From the NCBI GenBank assembly GCA_033816765.1, contig CM066298.1, positions 2,356,001-2,420,000 of the forward strand: 64,000 nt of DNA, given 5' to 3'. Position 1 is the first letter of the stretch. Every line of letters starts with the position of its first letter. The translations under genes were made by a program, and so were the position numbers. Below the pieces are notes generated by a model. That model saw nothing but the letters and a program-made list of their open reading frames with translations, did not search any database and was not told the origin of the DNA. Origin of the DNA: Nothopassalora personata. Lineage: Eukaryota; Ascomycota; Dothideomycetes; Mycosphaerellales; Mycosphaerellaceae. Shown piece by piece: positions 9,607 through 20,549 of the stretch.

Positions 9607-11889
9607 ATGCCACGCGAAGAGCGTCGACTGGAAATCATCTACGAGAATCACCAGCCGGTCCTTGGCACGTGTGCGGCACCGACCGCGTTCCCATACACCG
9701 CCGTGCCGGACCATTGCATTCGACTTGTCAGGATCCTGCCTGAAAGTGGTCCGGACGATGTGCGCTGCACGCTGGAAGTCTGCTCCGATTATTTCACGCA
9801 GCATGTGCACTATACTGCGCTGTCCTATTGCTGGGGTGATCCATCGGCTACGAAAGCTATTAGCTTAGACGGCCGCGCCGTCGCAGTGACGACGAATCTG
9901 TATCATGCGCTCGCTGCAATACACCAGCATCATGCCTCACTAGGCCAGTACAGGTACTGGATTGATGCACTATGCATTAACCAAGCAGATGGGAAGGAGC
10001 GGAACCATCAGGTTCACCAGATGTGGCGCATCTTCTCCAGTGCGGACGAGGTTCTGTCATGGGTGGGTCCGGAGGAGGAGGAGGAGGAGGAGGAGGAGCA
10101 GTCAGCTTCTTGCTTCGAAGCCATACGAAACATTGCTGCTTCTTGCACGTACAAAGGTGGTTTATGTCCGGGCTGGAAGAAATGCCACACTGCCTTGGAA
10201 CCGCTTCCTGCACAGCTAATCAGCCGACTTCTTCAACGAAGCTACTTCGAGAGAACCTGGGTCATCCAGGAATTTGTCCAGGCTCGCAAGCTGTGGTTAC
10301 TCTGCGGAAGATACTCTATCGCAGGAGACGAGCTCTACCACCTACAGAAGCTCTGCGCGGGCACCCAAGCAGGCGAGCTCTTGGCACATCGTTGGGCTAA
10401 CGGGCCCTACAGTCGTGATCATGTGCTCAAAAAAGAACTCAATGAAGCAGTCGCGTTGCTGGCTAACACTCTGTTCAGTTACTGCCGGTCGATTTGCACA
10501 GACGTCAGAGACAAGATCTTCGCCCTTCTCGGCGACCCGGTCATGAGAATGCTAGACCCATCAATGACATTAAAGCCAGACTACACGCTCGACATCGAAA
10601 GTGTTGCAGTCGCTTTCGTAAGGCATTGCGATGGTATCATCTTGAATTATGCTGGTGGCAAGCCGCGGGTCGAGCTTGACAAGGGCGACATTACATCTCA
10701 TCTCAATCGTTTCCTCTACTCACTCGGACAGGCCTTTGGGGTCGCAAGCCGCGCAGATTTCGTTGAACGTATCAAATCTCAGCTTCAAAGACGGGTCGCA
10801 AAGGAACAGACCCGCGATGGCTATACGAAGGCGGTGAAGATCGAAGCAGAACATCACATGTCGGGCATAATCGTTGACCACGTCATAGAGAAGCAGCTTC
10901 AGCCCCCTCGCATTCCTAGACTCACAATACTCAAAGAGGTCATACGTGGTCGGCCTGAGGAGGAAGCAGAAGGTGAAGTGCTATTTGGTGTCCAGTGGTC
11001 TCGACTCAGAGAGCACGGACCTTCTGTTGCCGTCCGGGCCCCTTCGCTCCTTGGACCAGCAAGAGAGCAGCATGGCTCAATGCACTCCACAGCTAAAGCT
11101 ACGAGCGAGTGTGCGGGCGTCTTCACGCGTATAACACACATTGCGAACTCAATCAACAGAGTGTATTCCAGAATGGATCCGCCAGGAGCCGCCGCGCGAT
11201 TCCTGTGCATGGACTGCCTTCGTGACTTCATAGGGCTCCATCAACTTGATCGCCACCTATGGCAATCGCATTTCAACGACAGTCGTAATCAATACACAAG
11301 CAAACGGCATGCCTGCGTTGCTTGCGCGCAGGTATGTCGAAGCCTTATTGACCTATATCAACACAAACGACAATGCCATGTAGCTGCATTTCCGGTTCAG
11401 GGCGATTTCTGGTGTGGCGAGATTAACCAAGAAACCGGCATGCCTTGCAATATCAGGTGGATGTCACTTGATCAAAGCGAGGCACATAGTATGACTCATC
11501 ACAAGGCCAAGGGTGAACTACTACGATGTCCGTGGTGTACAATTTGGACGACCACCAAGAGCTACGAGCTAGAAACACACATTCAGGCAGCACACACGAT
11601 CGCCCATTTCAGCGATCTTGAAAGAAGCGAGAGACAGGATGTGACTCACCGCAGTCCTGCTCGAGTCTTTCCAGACACACATCGATGGTACCGCCGCAAC
11701 GCTGTTGGGGACGTTTGCGGTCCATTCACCGGTCAGCAGATGCATACATACTATGACGCCGGATGGTTCGCGATGTTGAGCTCTTCCCAAGGCTTCATGT
11801 TCAAGAGAACCAAGGACTCGAAATTTCGGACTATTGAAGAGCTCATCGATTTGGCGGGCCACTCAGAAGAGCCTTTCTTGGTAGCCTAG
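9607..11889 (+). CDS. HET-domain protein with C-terminal C2H2 fingers and a GYF-like domain
   Basis: This intronless frame encodes 760 residues. The N-terminal half is a heterokaryon-incompatibility (HET) domain: YTALSYCWGDP at about 69-79, YWIDALCINQ at 117-126, VLSWVGP near 149-155 and ERTWVIQEF near 215. HET proteins act in non-self recognition and regulated cell death in ascomycetes. An acidic Glu run coded by a GAG/GGA microsatellite follows VGP. From about 534 to 662 there are C2H2-like fingers (CMDC, CVAC and CPWC, each followed by spaced His). The last 70 residues contain WY..N..G..CGPFTGQQM...Y..GWF, close to the GYF consensus (GPF, then M, then GYF). Fingers and GYF-like end suggest nucleic-acid and proline-peptide contacts; that is inference. 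The start is the first ATG of the open frame. Confidence 0.88.
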   Translation: MPREERRLEIIYENHQPVLGTCAAPTAFPYTAVPDHCIRLVRILPESGPDDVRCTLEVCSDYFTQHVHYTALSYCWGDPSATKAISLDGRAVAVTTNLYHALAAIHQHHASLGQYRYWIDALCINQADGKERNHQVHQMWRIFSSADEVLSWVGPEEEEEEEEEQSASCFEAIRNIAASCTYKGGLCPGWKKCHTALEPLPAQLISRLLQRSYFERTWVIQEFVQARKLWLLCGRYSIAGDELYHLQKLCAGTQAGELLAHRWANGPYSRDHVLKKELNEAVALLANTLFSYCRSICTDVRDKIFALLGDPVMRMLDPSMTLKPDYTLDIESVAVAFVRHCDGIILNYAGGKPRVELDKGDITSHLNRFLYSLGQAFGVASRADFVERIKSQLQRRVAKEQTRDGYTKAVKIEAEHHMSGIIVDHVIEKQLQPPRIPRLTILKEVIRGRPEEEAEGEVLFGVQWSRLREHGPSVAVRAPSLLGPAREQHGSMHSTAKATSECAGVFTRITHIANSINRVYSRMDPPGAAARFLCMDCLRDFIGLHQLDRHLWQSHFNDSRNQYTSKRHACVACAQVCRSLIDLYQHKRQCHVAAFPVQGDFWCGEINQETGMPCNIRWMSLDQSEAHSMTHHKAKGELLRCPWCTIWTTTKSYELETHIQAAHTIAHFSDLERSERQDVTHRSPARVFPDTHRWYRRNAVGDVCGPFTGQQMHTYYDAGWFAMLSSSQGFMFKRTKDSKFRTIEELIDLAGHSEEPFLVA

Positions 11890-14717
11890 GTCGATGGCCA
11901 GTCTGGTCATCACATTCATCGGTATCAGAGCGTAGAGAAGCAAGCTCGCCAGATGGGCTCTCTCATGCTATGCGCATGCTGCTGAGCCGCGTCGCGCCAC
12001 ATGCTAGGTATACTCAGCAGGAGGTCTTATGCGCTATACATCGAATATGACTACGCCGACGGGCATGGCGACTCACAGTTATGAAACACCGAGTGGCCAT
12101 CATACATAATCTTTGCAGATCAACTTGGGATCTGTGCGAGTGGTACATCACGGAAGCCAAGTCTCCTTACGCTGCTATAGGTTGGATATCTTACCTTCCA
12201 AAGATCTCAGCAAAAGGATCATGATTCGCATTCCTAGCTCCGAACCACTCAACATCATTTACAATATCGTCCACGAGCGCCTGTCGGAACCATTGCGTCC
12301 ATCCACACAGTCAAACCATCGGCTCCAGCAGTGACATCAGACGTGGTCCAGACCTCCCCGTTCACTACCAAACGAGCTTTCGCCAACCACTGCGTCTTCG
12401 GTCCATGCACTGCCACTTTTTTGAGAAAGTCTTCATTAGTCGTTGCACGCTTCCCATCCAGAACTCGCGAGAATCAACGTTGGCGGAGGAGTGAGGGGGA
12501 GACAATTTCGCGACCTGCCGTTCACAGTCTATTCACCTGATATGAAAGCGGTTTCGACATCGGAACCTATTCTATCGGATGCATGAGAAAGGCAAGAAAC
12601 CACGAAGGACGGCTGGCAGGCGCGTGGTCCCAACAGGCAGCCTCACAGCCAGTCTCGCCCTTAAATAGTTCTCCTGGGCGCGGATTACATAGACTACGAG
12701 CTCTTCAAGACCGACTCGACCCTATCCGTGAGAGCTCCTATAACTGTTCCGCTTCCGTTGCTTCTTACAGCCGCTTCAGGTCTTGATCGCTGGACGGTCT
12801 ACTCAACGGAAACACTGTGACTGCTCTTCTATGAACGCCAGAGGCTCCTCGCTTCCTTTCTAGGACAATTCAATACAATTTGCAAACCCGACATCCTCCT
12901 ATATCAAGTCCCGACATTTAGAACGCATCGGAGGGCTTCAGTTACACGTACTACCGGCTATGTGGCGTCATGCTGTGCCCAAAGTGAGTCACGCATCGCC
13001 CTCAAATCTGCACTCGCAGTCTCCAATCTTTCCATATCGGTCGAGTTAACCACAAAGACGGCCGCAGCTGTCGACGAGCACAATGTACGACTGGACTTAC
13101 GAATCAGAGCACGGACTTTTCCTATCACGTCCAGGAGCCGTGGCGGCGGCAGTGTCTCCCTGCGCCTTATGCCTTCCCGTCCAAAGTGACCAGCTGTCGA
13201 GCTGTATCCTCACTCGCGCTGTCGAGACAATCGGGATAGAATCTTTGCGCTTCTCAAACGACCCTGCGTTCCGTTACGCCTTCTTCAGCCTTCATTCAGT
13301 CTGACCCATGTCTACTCCCGGACCATAGCGGAGCTAGTCTCGAACTTCAACTGCACGCTCCAGCTGTCCAGACACTTCCCCAAAGGTTCTGGCATGTTTG
13401 GTCATCTATCCTAAGCATTAATTCAGAACAATCCCTTTCGAAACCATGTCGCCGTTCAGGGCGATGCCGATCATATGGTATTGTCCCGAGCACTTGATTT
13501 GGTGACAGGATCGCGGAAGTACCACTGAGTTCAGGCCGCAAAGTGCATTGCCAGCCCATTTGCACAGGTGTCGGCGAACTACGTCGATGATCATTGGGGC
13601 GATGACTAACAGCGCTGGTCTGAGGTACGGAGGCTTTGGAAAAAAATGATGATGATATGGCGGCAAAAAGACAGAGGGCTCTGACATTACAAACAACCGC
13701 ATCCATGCAACACCGTGAAGAGTCCCTTCTCATGTTATCCAGAACTACGTGCTTAATTCTACCCACTCCTTTCGCACTTCCCTGAAATGTGTGTCGGCGA
13801 GGAGGGGGAGGAGGAGGAGGCGGTCGGATCGCGGGACTGACACTGCTGAAAGTTTACTGCCGACTCGAAACAATAGGTTGTAGAAGCTGTAGAATTATCG
13901 TTGTAGTCTTCTGTTCCTCGATCCTCCCCATGCACCCATAGAAAACGCTGTAAATATACTCAACAACAACACACAATAACTCATGATCCGATCCAATCCA
14001 TCGACCCTCAACCAACAATGCATGTGGGGGCCGTCAGCGACCGCGACCGCCACCTCCACCCAACACTCCACCGAACACACGCACCATACGCACCTGGCAC
14101 CTTATTCTGGAGCGTCACACCAGCCCTCTATCCTCTCTTCATCCAAGATAGACGTCCAGATGTTGGTCCACCGGAAGGAAATACGCACATGTCACCTGCC
14201 GACCAAGTTCAGTAAACATCTACCCACTAGCAAAAATGCCAGGACTTCGGCCTTTTGCCATTCGTACCATGTTCTTGGTGATCCGTTTCGCGACTATTCG
14301 ACGCGTCTCATCGACTGATCCATCTGTAAGCTGCAGTCGCTGCAGTCCTTGTGTTGTTGTTCATGCGTGGCCATTGGCGCGTAGCTCCCTGATGTACTGT
14401 GAGGTCAGCTTGTCTGCATCCTACCACCATCATCTTCAAGCTTCTCCGGAGTCAAGGTGTGTCCAAAGAGCATCGCATCTGCTTCCACCGCTCTTTGTAT
14501 TCTTTGCCTACATATTGTCGCAGGCTTCTTTACACAACGAAGTGCCGCAGACGTCGCCGCCCAGCTATATCGAAGTCCATGCTATTGCTTCGGCACTTGA
14601 TATCCATGCCAGTCCATGACTCCCCCAACTCCTCATGCTTGCTGTGCACGCCTTGAACGGCTGCTCGAATGCTCGCTAGTATCGATCACGCAATGTGGAA
14701 TGTGATTGGGATCGCAC
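11890..14717. other. Gene-poor interval, no supported gene
   Basis: About 2.8 kb with only short overlapping frames on both strands and no recognised motif. Base composition is ordinary, with no RIP. The promoter or terminator of the flanking genes may lie here. A purine-rich run of GAGG units lies at about 13798-13822. A diverged, multi-intron or noncoding gene cannot be excluded by eye. Confidence 0.5.
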
Positions 14718-15945
14718 TTAACCGATTGGGCTCCACGGCATTGGCACCATGATGCGGCTCTTCATCGTCTGGATGAGAGGCACGGTCTTGTGGACCGTCT
14801 CGCCCCAGCCTGGGATGCTCCAGCTCTGCTCCCGACGGGCGCGGCGCTCCTCGAGGTCGGCGAATTGCCAGAGATGGTGGACTTCGTTCAGTGCGCCGAT
14901 TTGCACGAACCAAGCTGTAGAAATGTCAGTCATCTGCCCGCAGGTTTCACATCGTACTGTCCGCACCTCCGACACCCTCCATGACCTCTCTCCTCGCGGC
15001 CAGACCCTTTTGCCAATGTGTCTCCCACTCAAGTAGGTTGCCGGGATGCAGCGTGTACGATCTCAGCTCGAAGACACCGCCTAGGCGTCGCGGGGGTGAT
15101 GTTGGCCAGAAACGGAACTCTTGCATCAATGAAGTCCTCTTGGAAGTGATCAAGGTCTTGAGCTTCGCGTCGAAGGCGGGGAAGTCCTTGTGGTTCTGGA
15201 TGGAGTGGAGCGAGGCGTGGTAGCCGGAGTAGCGCTGGTATTCCCAGATGTGGACTGCAGCGGGTTAGTAGGGGTTATGAAGTAGTGCCGGGGCGTCCTC
15301 ACCGAAGGTATCGCACTCGCCAACCTCTGTCCGCCAGCTGCCGACCAGATGCACCTTGTTCTCGGGGATGCTGGCCATCTTCGGGTACCATTTGCCCACC
15401 AGCCCGACGTACTCGTCGACCTTGTCGGGCTTCACGTCGTGGAAGACGATGCTGTGGACATACTTGCCTCGCGCCAGGACCTGCGAGAAAGAGCGTTCGA
15501 TTTCACGGTCCATCTCCCGTCCCTCCTCGGTGCCGTAGATGAGACTCGACAGACGGCCCGTCTTCTTCTTGTTGCCGTCGGCATCTTGTTCGCGGGCAGC
15601 TTCACCTGTAGACGGTTGCAGTGAGCCTACGGCCTCGCCGAGCACTTGATGAGTAGCAGCAAAGGTGTTGGGAGACGACTTAGCACTGGCAGTGGACTCA
15701 GACGCACGCTCTTGCTCTTTACGCTTCCGGCTGGCTTCGGCTAAGTGGTCGCGGAACGCTTTCTGTTTCTGGTCGAAGATGTGGCCCTGCTCAGGCTCGA
15801 TGTCGGAGAGGGCGGGCGCCTTGCTCTTGTCCCACGGAGCTGCTGAGCTGGTGGTGAAAGGGCGAGCGAGGGAGACGGTGGGTGACGGGGCGATGGAGGT
15901 GTTGACGGCGGCGGAGAAGCGGGGTATCAAGCGTCGCGAGTACAT
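14718..15945 (-). CDS. NIPSNAP-family mitochondrial protein
   Basis: Exons are 15303-15945, 14967-15254 and 14718-14914 (minus strand), with introns of 48 and 52 bp; the joined frame gives 375 residues. The N-terminus is rich in Arg/Ser/Ala and reads like a mitochondrial presequence (RPFTTSSAAPWDK). The body holds two ferredoxin-like NIPSNAP repeats: the first around YVHSIVFHDVKPDKVDEY and, after the first intron, VHIWEYQRYSGYHA; the second around GGVFELRSYTLHPGNLLEW and AWFVQIGALNEVHHLWQF. NIPSNAP proteins are mitochondrial matrix or membrane-associated proteins linked to vesicle transport and mitophagy in animals; the role in fungi is unclear. Intron 1 has a CTAAC branch site. TACAGTA motifs lie about 115-280 bp upstream of the start. 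Confidence 0.9.
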
Positions 15946-17277
15946 GGCTGCGGACGGCGGGGCGGCGATGCCAATGTCTGCGATGCTGATGATGATGGTG
16001 GTGGTTGTTTCTTGCTGACGAATCGTTTGTTTGTGGGTGACAATGTCACGTTCCTTCCGTACTGTACTGGTAATGCCTTTTGAGCTGAGCTTTCCCGCGC
16101 GCGCGTTTGATCCTTGCTTGCCTGCTGTGCCTGCTGATATATGATCGGAAGTCTCCGCACTTGAACTGCTTGTTGTGCAGGTGGAAAGTCACCAAGTACC
16201 GTAGTACTATACAGTAGTACAGTACTTCCACTGCCGCTGCGCCCAGAAAGGAGAGGCGCAACAGCTTAGGTGCACGCTACCCCGCGTTGTCATGACCGAA
16301 ACGAGATGAATTTGTGGAGTTCCGCCCCCCCCCCGCGGTTCTGGTGCATTCATGCAGAAACATTATCCACATCTTTTCCGCGGACAGCGTCGTTGCGTGG
16401 AGAACGAGACTCATCGACGTAGATATCATGTTGAATGTAATAATGTAAGTAATACGAAGTGCTGTGCATGAACTTCAATCGAACAAGTTTTCCGTTCATT
16501 CTTATGTTCTGAGCACACATGAAATTATTACCGTTCCCATCCCATCGCTTCTCCATTATGCATTATGCATTGCATTATACATTACGCATTACACATTTCC
16601 CCTCACAATCCATGGCATGATCCTCTCATTCTCCCTTTCTATGCAAACGTGTTCTGTCTATTAATCTCTCTTCCCACTCGAGTATTCAACGACTCGACAC
16701 TACAACTCAGGTATTCTCAGGGCACCCATCGCCGCCGCTCTCAGGTGGAGCCAGCTGGTTCGGAGGTGCTGTCGAATTACACGGCTTCTCCAGAGGAAGT
16801 CCAGCATCACCTTCCACGCCTGCTGCGGTTGAAGAAGTATCTGCGGTCCAGGAAGGCTCGTCGACCCCCCATTGCAGTAGTCTGAACCGGCTTGAGGGCT
16901 CAAATGTATAGGTATTCCATTCCGTGTTCATGCCCTCGACGCGTTCGTACTTGTTATGGATCGCGTTTCTGATTTTAGCGTTGGCATGTACGACTCCGGA
17001 CAACTTCGACTTCCATCCCTTTACGAGTAGGTGGCTTCAGTCTTCGGCAGCAGGCCCACGTTGCAAAAGGGGCCGTCCCGGCGTCTTGGCTTCTTTCTTT
17101 GGGCAGAACGCTGGTAGGGTTCTGCATACCTGTCGAACATGCTTGGGCTACGCCCGCCTCACCGAACCCTGTTTGGTCTTGCGGTCTTCTGATCCCCCAC
17201 AAAAACAGGAGAGGTCCTCTCGCCTAGCGGTCATTGCTCATACACCGTGCCTTATGGGCTCGTCCATTCGCTATGAG
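15946..17277. other. Intergenic between NIPSNAP and the Kre9-like gene
   Basis: No gene is recognised. Contents seen: TACTGTA at 16060-16066, TACAGTA at 16210-16216 and 16218-16224, a 10-base C run at 16325-16334, and short ATGCATT-type repeats near 16557-16590. An open frame from about 16924 leads into the downstream gene, but its upstream part lacks family resemblance and is taken as 5' UTR or chance. Confidence 0.5.
16060..16224. promoter_or_regulatory. Cluster of TACAGTA/TACTGTA motifs upstream of the NIPSNAP gene
   Basis: One TACTGTA (16060-16066) and two closely spaced TACAGTA (16210-16216, 16218-16224) lie upstream of the start at 15945. The same heptamer recurs upstream of several genes in this window. 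A binding factor is not known to me. Confidence 0.3.
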
Positions 17278-17754
17278 ATGATCGCATTCATGTCCCTCAC
17301 GAGCGTACCATTCACTCATTTGCTTCCGTTTCCGTTTCTGTTTCTGTTGCTGCTTGTCCGCAATGCCTGGAGCCTGGGAGTCGACTTCACAGTTCCTGCT
17401 GGAGGCGCGACATGGCCGGCTGGCCCTATCACTGTGAAATGGTCTGATGTGGGAGGTTACCCTGACGAGAGCGATCTGGTGGCATATACGCTGGAGTTGA
17501 TGGTGGGAGGGAACTCGCAAAGTAATTCGGAAATCATTCAGACGATCGGGAAACCCAATGGCACGGTCTCGGATGGGTCGGTTGAAGATGAGATCGCGGC
17601 GGACATGTCGCAAAGCATACAAAATGGCTTCTATCTTCGGATGACATCGAATACTACGACTGGAGATCAGGTTATCAACTATTCGCAGAGGTTCACGCTA
17701 ATCGACATGAATGGCACAACGGACTCCGCATATCTCGAAGGTGCCAACGAGGTA

Positions 17755-19117
17755 TTACGCTATGCAATATTCCGCGCCATGCTGGGCCGCATAGCCGCGG
17801 TATCACCGTCCTGCCAAGCCCCATAGTATCTTGCTGTAGAACCCGGGAATCCAGTACTTTATCATCGCTATATCGTCGTGTCGTCGTTATATCGTTACTG
17901 TCGCCAGTCCCAGGTGTTGTTGGCGTTATCTATGCCTGCTAGGTTGCCGCAATGGCAGCAGAACGAGATCCAACGACTATTCGCAGATACTGCGCACAGT
18001 AACCAATATATTGCAGAGCTTATGAATATCGCTAGACGCAGTATCGACAAGCACCGTAACAACTACCTCCTCTTCGGTCATATCTACCTCGATAAAACGC
18101 TCAATGGTGGTGCCGGTCGCCCTCGCTCGCTCTTGCCGATCTTCGAGGAACGCATATTCGAATACCTCGCGGACAAGCCGACTGCGTATCAGGATGAAAT
18201 AGCGTGGTATCTATACGACGAGTTCGGAGTGGTTGTGAGCCAGAGTACTATCTCGCGTTGTCTCAAGCGGCATAAGTGGTCGAAGAAGGTCGCGTGTCGC
18301 CTGGCGAAGGAGCGCAATAAGGAGGTACGCGATTGGTTTGAGCGTGAGCAGGAGATGATGCCGATGAGTCGTGTCTGCTGTGTGGATGAGAGCGCTTCGA
18401 ATGAACGTACCGGTTGGCGCAAGACTGGTTGGACACCTATAGGCGCACCTTGTTTTGAAGAAGGCTCTTGTAAAAGAGAGGTGCGGTGGTCAGTACTGCC
18501 AGCTATAACGCAGGCTGGATATCTACCGGGGACGCTCGTGTTCCAAGGCAGTATCACTGCTGAGATATTCGAAGCGTGGCTCGAGCACACGGTGTTGCCG
18601 CAGTTGGAGAGAGGCTCTTTTCTGGTGATGGATAATGCGTCGATTCACCGCAGTGAGACGGTCGCACGGCTCTGCGCAGAGGCTGGTGTGTACCTGCAAT
18701 ATCTCCCACCATATTCGCCAGACTTCAATCCGATCGAGCTGTCATTCGGGGTGCTGAAGGCGTGGATCGGCCTTTCCGCGACTTCGAGGGCTTCGATCGA
18801 GATTGCGACTGCGACTGCTCAAGAGCTTGGAGTGTGTTATCATAAGGCTTTGGACGAGGTGGCTGTCGAACGCGTTTGGCTGGTCTCGAAGATGGCCCAG
18901 CAGTGCTGCTACGACGCTTGGAGCCTGCCGCCATGTGAGGCAAACAACACCTGGGACTGGCGACGACGAGGTTATATCAACGACACGATAATATTCATGA
19001 GATTGGGACAGAATATCGCTATTCCCAGGTTCTACGCGTGTTTACTATGAGGAACGCGGGACGGCTAATCCACGGACCCACCCCCGGCAGCATGGCGCGG
19101 AATATTGCATAGCATAG
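17755..19117 (+). mobile_element. Intact Tc1/mariner (IS630) DNA transposon
   Basis: This 1363-bp element is flanked by TA duplications at 17753-17754 and 19118-19119. Its 30-bp terminal inverted repeats, 17755-17784 and 19088-19117, agree at 28 of 30 positions (shared core TATGCAATATTCCGCGCCAT). It holds one uninterrupted transposase gene and shows no RIP, so it is probably young or was never present in several copies during a sexual cycle. It is inserted in the coding sequence of the Kre9-like gene. Confidence 0.93.
17932..19050 (+). CDS. Tc1/mariner transposase, DD34E type
   Basis: The first ATG of the frame gives 372 residues (MPARLPQWQQ). The N-terminal third carries helix-turn-helix-like segments (IAELMNIARRSIDKHRNN; later DEIAWYLYDEFGVVVSQSTI). 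The catalytic core shows three acidic residues: the Asp of CVDES, the Asp of VMDNASIH and the Glu of YSPDFNPIE. The second and third are separated by 34 residues, so the class is DD34E as in Tc1-like elements. NPIELSFGVLKAW closes the domain. All catalytic residues are present and the frame has no stops, so the enzyme could be active. It cuts at the terminal repeats and inserts at TA. Confidence 0.95.
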   Translation: MPARLPQWQQNEIQRLFADTAHSNQYIAELMNIARRSIDKHRNNYLLFGHIYLDKTLNGGAGRPRSLLPIFEERIFEYLADKPTAYQDEIAWYLYDEFGVVVSQSTISRCLKRHKWSKKVACRLAKERNKEVRDWFEREQEMMPMSRVCCVDESASNERTGWRKTGWTPIGAPCFEEGSCKREVRWSVLPAITQAGYLPGTLVFQGSITAEIFEAWLEHTVLPQLERGSFLVMDNASIHRSETVARLCAEAGVYLQYLPPYSPDFNPIELSFGVLKAWIGLSATSRASIEIATATAQELGVCYHKALDEVAVERVWLVSKMAQQCCYDAWSLPPCEANNTWDWRRRGYINDTIIFMRLGQNIAIPRFYACLL

Positions 19118-19680
19118 TATCCGGCGATTCTGCAAATGTACCCGAAGCACAGTACAACATGCTCGCTTCACCAGTATCCACGGCGACGCCCACTGCAACA
19201 TCTTCATCGACGCCTATCGCGACGGCGACAGCTCCGTCCACAGCGCCGTCTGGGCAAAGTGATGTTGAGAGCACCGGTGGACTGCCTCGTGGGACCTTGC
19301 CGGGGATTATTACAGGCGGAATGCTCGTTCTAATTTGGCTCGTATCGCTCTTCACATGGGTCGTCTTCGTTCGGGGCAGGGCACAACGAAAGAGGGTAGA
19401 ATCAAGGCCCTCCAAGCAAGATCAAGAGGAGATAATACACGAACACATCACGCCGACCTTCAGCGGCCACAAGGCTGAGCTCGCAGCACATCGAACCTCC
19501 GGCCTACACTTCACACAAACACGGGAGCTCAGCGCACAAAACGAGCGGTTTGAGATGAATGATCAAGATAAGATGGCGGAAGTCCCAGCATCACCCATCG
19601 TGTATGAGCTGGAGAGCAGTTGGTCTGGGTGGGAAGGTAGCTCAGGGAGAAGGAGCAAAGCGTATGATCCGACGCTGTAA

Positions 19681-20549
19681 TTTGATTGTATACACATGGC
19701 ATGAGAAATGCCTTGTGATACCAAGCCACTATATGTATGGCACTGGCGTGCGTGGGGACAGACTGTTGAGGAAACTGTGGAATTTCGTGGCACCACCGAC
19801 GGAAAAGCTTCGAAGTCAGATTGCTGTGATTGGCCTGTCGACATGTGTCTGCTTCCGAAATTCACCCGACCGCCATGGACGACTTTACGTCTCAGCTGCG
19901 AGCCACGGTTCAGTTCAGAGATGCATGCCTTGATGAGAAGAACAGCTACTTGGCCAAGAGATACTTAATCAATCAAGAATAGACGGCCTAGCCATGTTCC
20001 GCATTAACAGAAAAAAAAATCCATTCTGTTGATCTCCAAGCTCCATAATTCCACATCTCATATCCTACGAACCCGTGGAGAACACTCCCCTCAGAAAAAG
20101 AACAGACAGGCAGTGGTTGCGCTGCAAGCCTGCAGGATAGGGTATATACACAGTCTACAACAAGTGAAAAGTGAAAACCACGTTGTGCAGGACGAAGCGT
20201 TCTAAGCCCCCCCGGGCCCCCAACCTCTTCTCCAACAGCCACCCATGTCGTGCAACGCCTCGCCTCGCCTCCGCACACACACTTACACACACGAGACAAG
20301 ATTCATCTTCCACCCCCGTTCTCCAAAGACGGAGTTGAAACCCAACACAAACAACCACACATTCTACGCCCTCTGCCCCTCGCGCTTGCGCCGGTCCTGT
20401 TCTTGTCATACATAGTGTAAGGGTATTGATAAATCAATCATCTCTCTTTCCCATTTCCCATTGCTTGTTCGCATAACCACACCGCGAAAACAAAAACAAT
20501 GCAGCGGTGGTGTAATTCTTCGATCATGACCGTTATATGATGGCATTTG
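19681..20549. other. Intergenic between the Kre9-like gene and the tea1-like gene (convergent 3' ends)
   Basis: No coding sequence is supported. The stretch holds the 3' ends of two convergent genes. Short overlapping frames on both strands carry no motif. Confidence 0.5.

Larger units (their letters stand above)
17278..19680 (+). pseudogene. Kre9/Knh1-like secreted or membrane protein, split by a Tc1/mariner element
   Basis: Removing the inserted element and one TA joins 17278-17754 to 19120-19680 in frame, giving 345 residues. The N-terminus has a signal-peptide-like Leu/Phe run (PFPFLFLLLLVRNAWS). Next comes a Kre9/Knh1-type domain of the Ser-Thr-rich cell-surface family (VDFTVPAGGATWPAGPITVKW, ending VINYSQRFTL). 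A Ser/Thr/Pro-rich stalk and one transmembrane helix (IITGGMLVLIWLVSLFTWVV) lead to a charged cytoplasmic tail. Such proteins sit in the plasma membrane or wall and some function in beta-glucan assembly. With the insertion present, translation runs into the element and stops near 17826, so the stalk, helix and tail are lost. The start could also be 17290 or 17254. Confidence 0.8.

Noticed and set aside
17878..17931. Longer transposase start
   Set aside because: That codon is GTG; the first ATG is 17932 and begins the conserved N-terminus.
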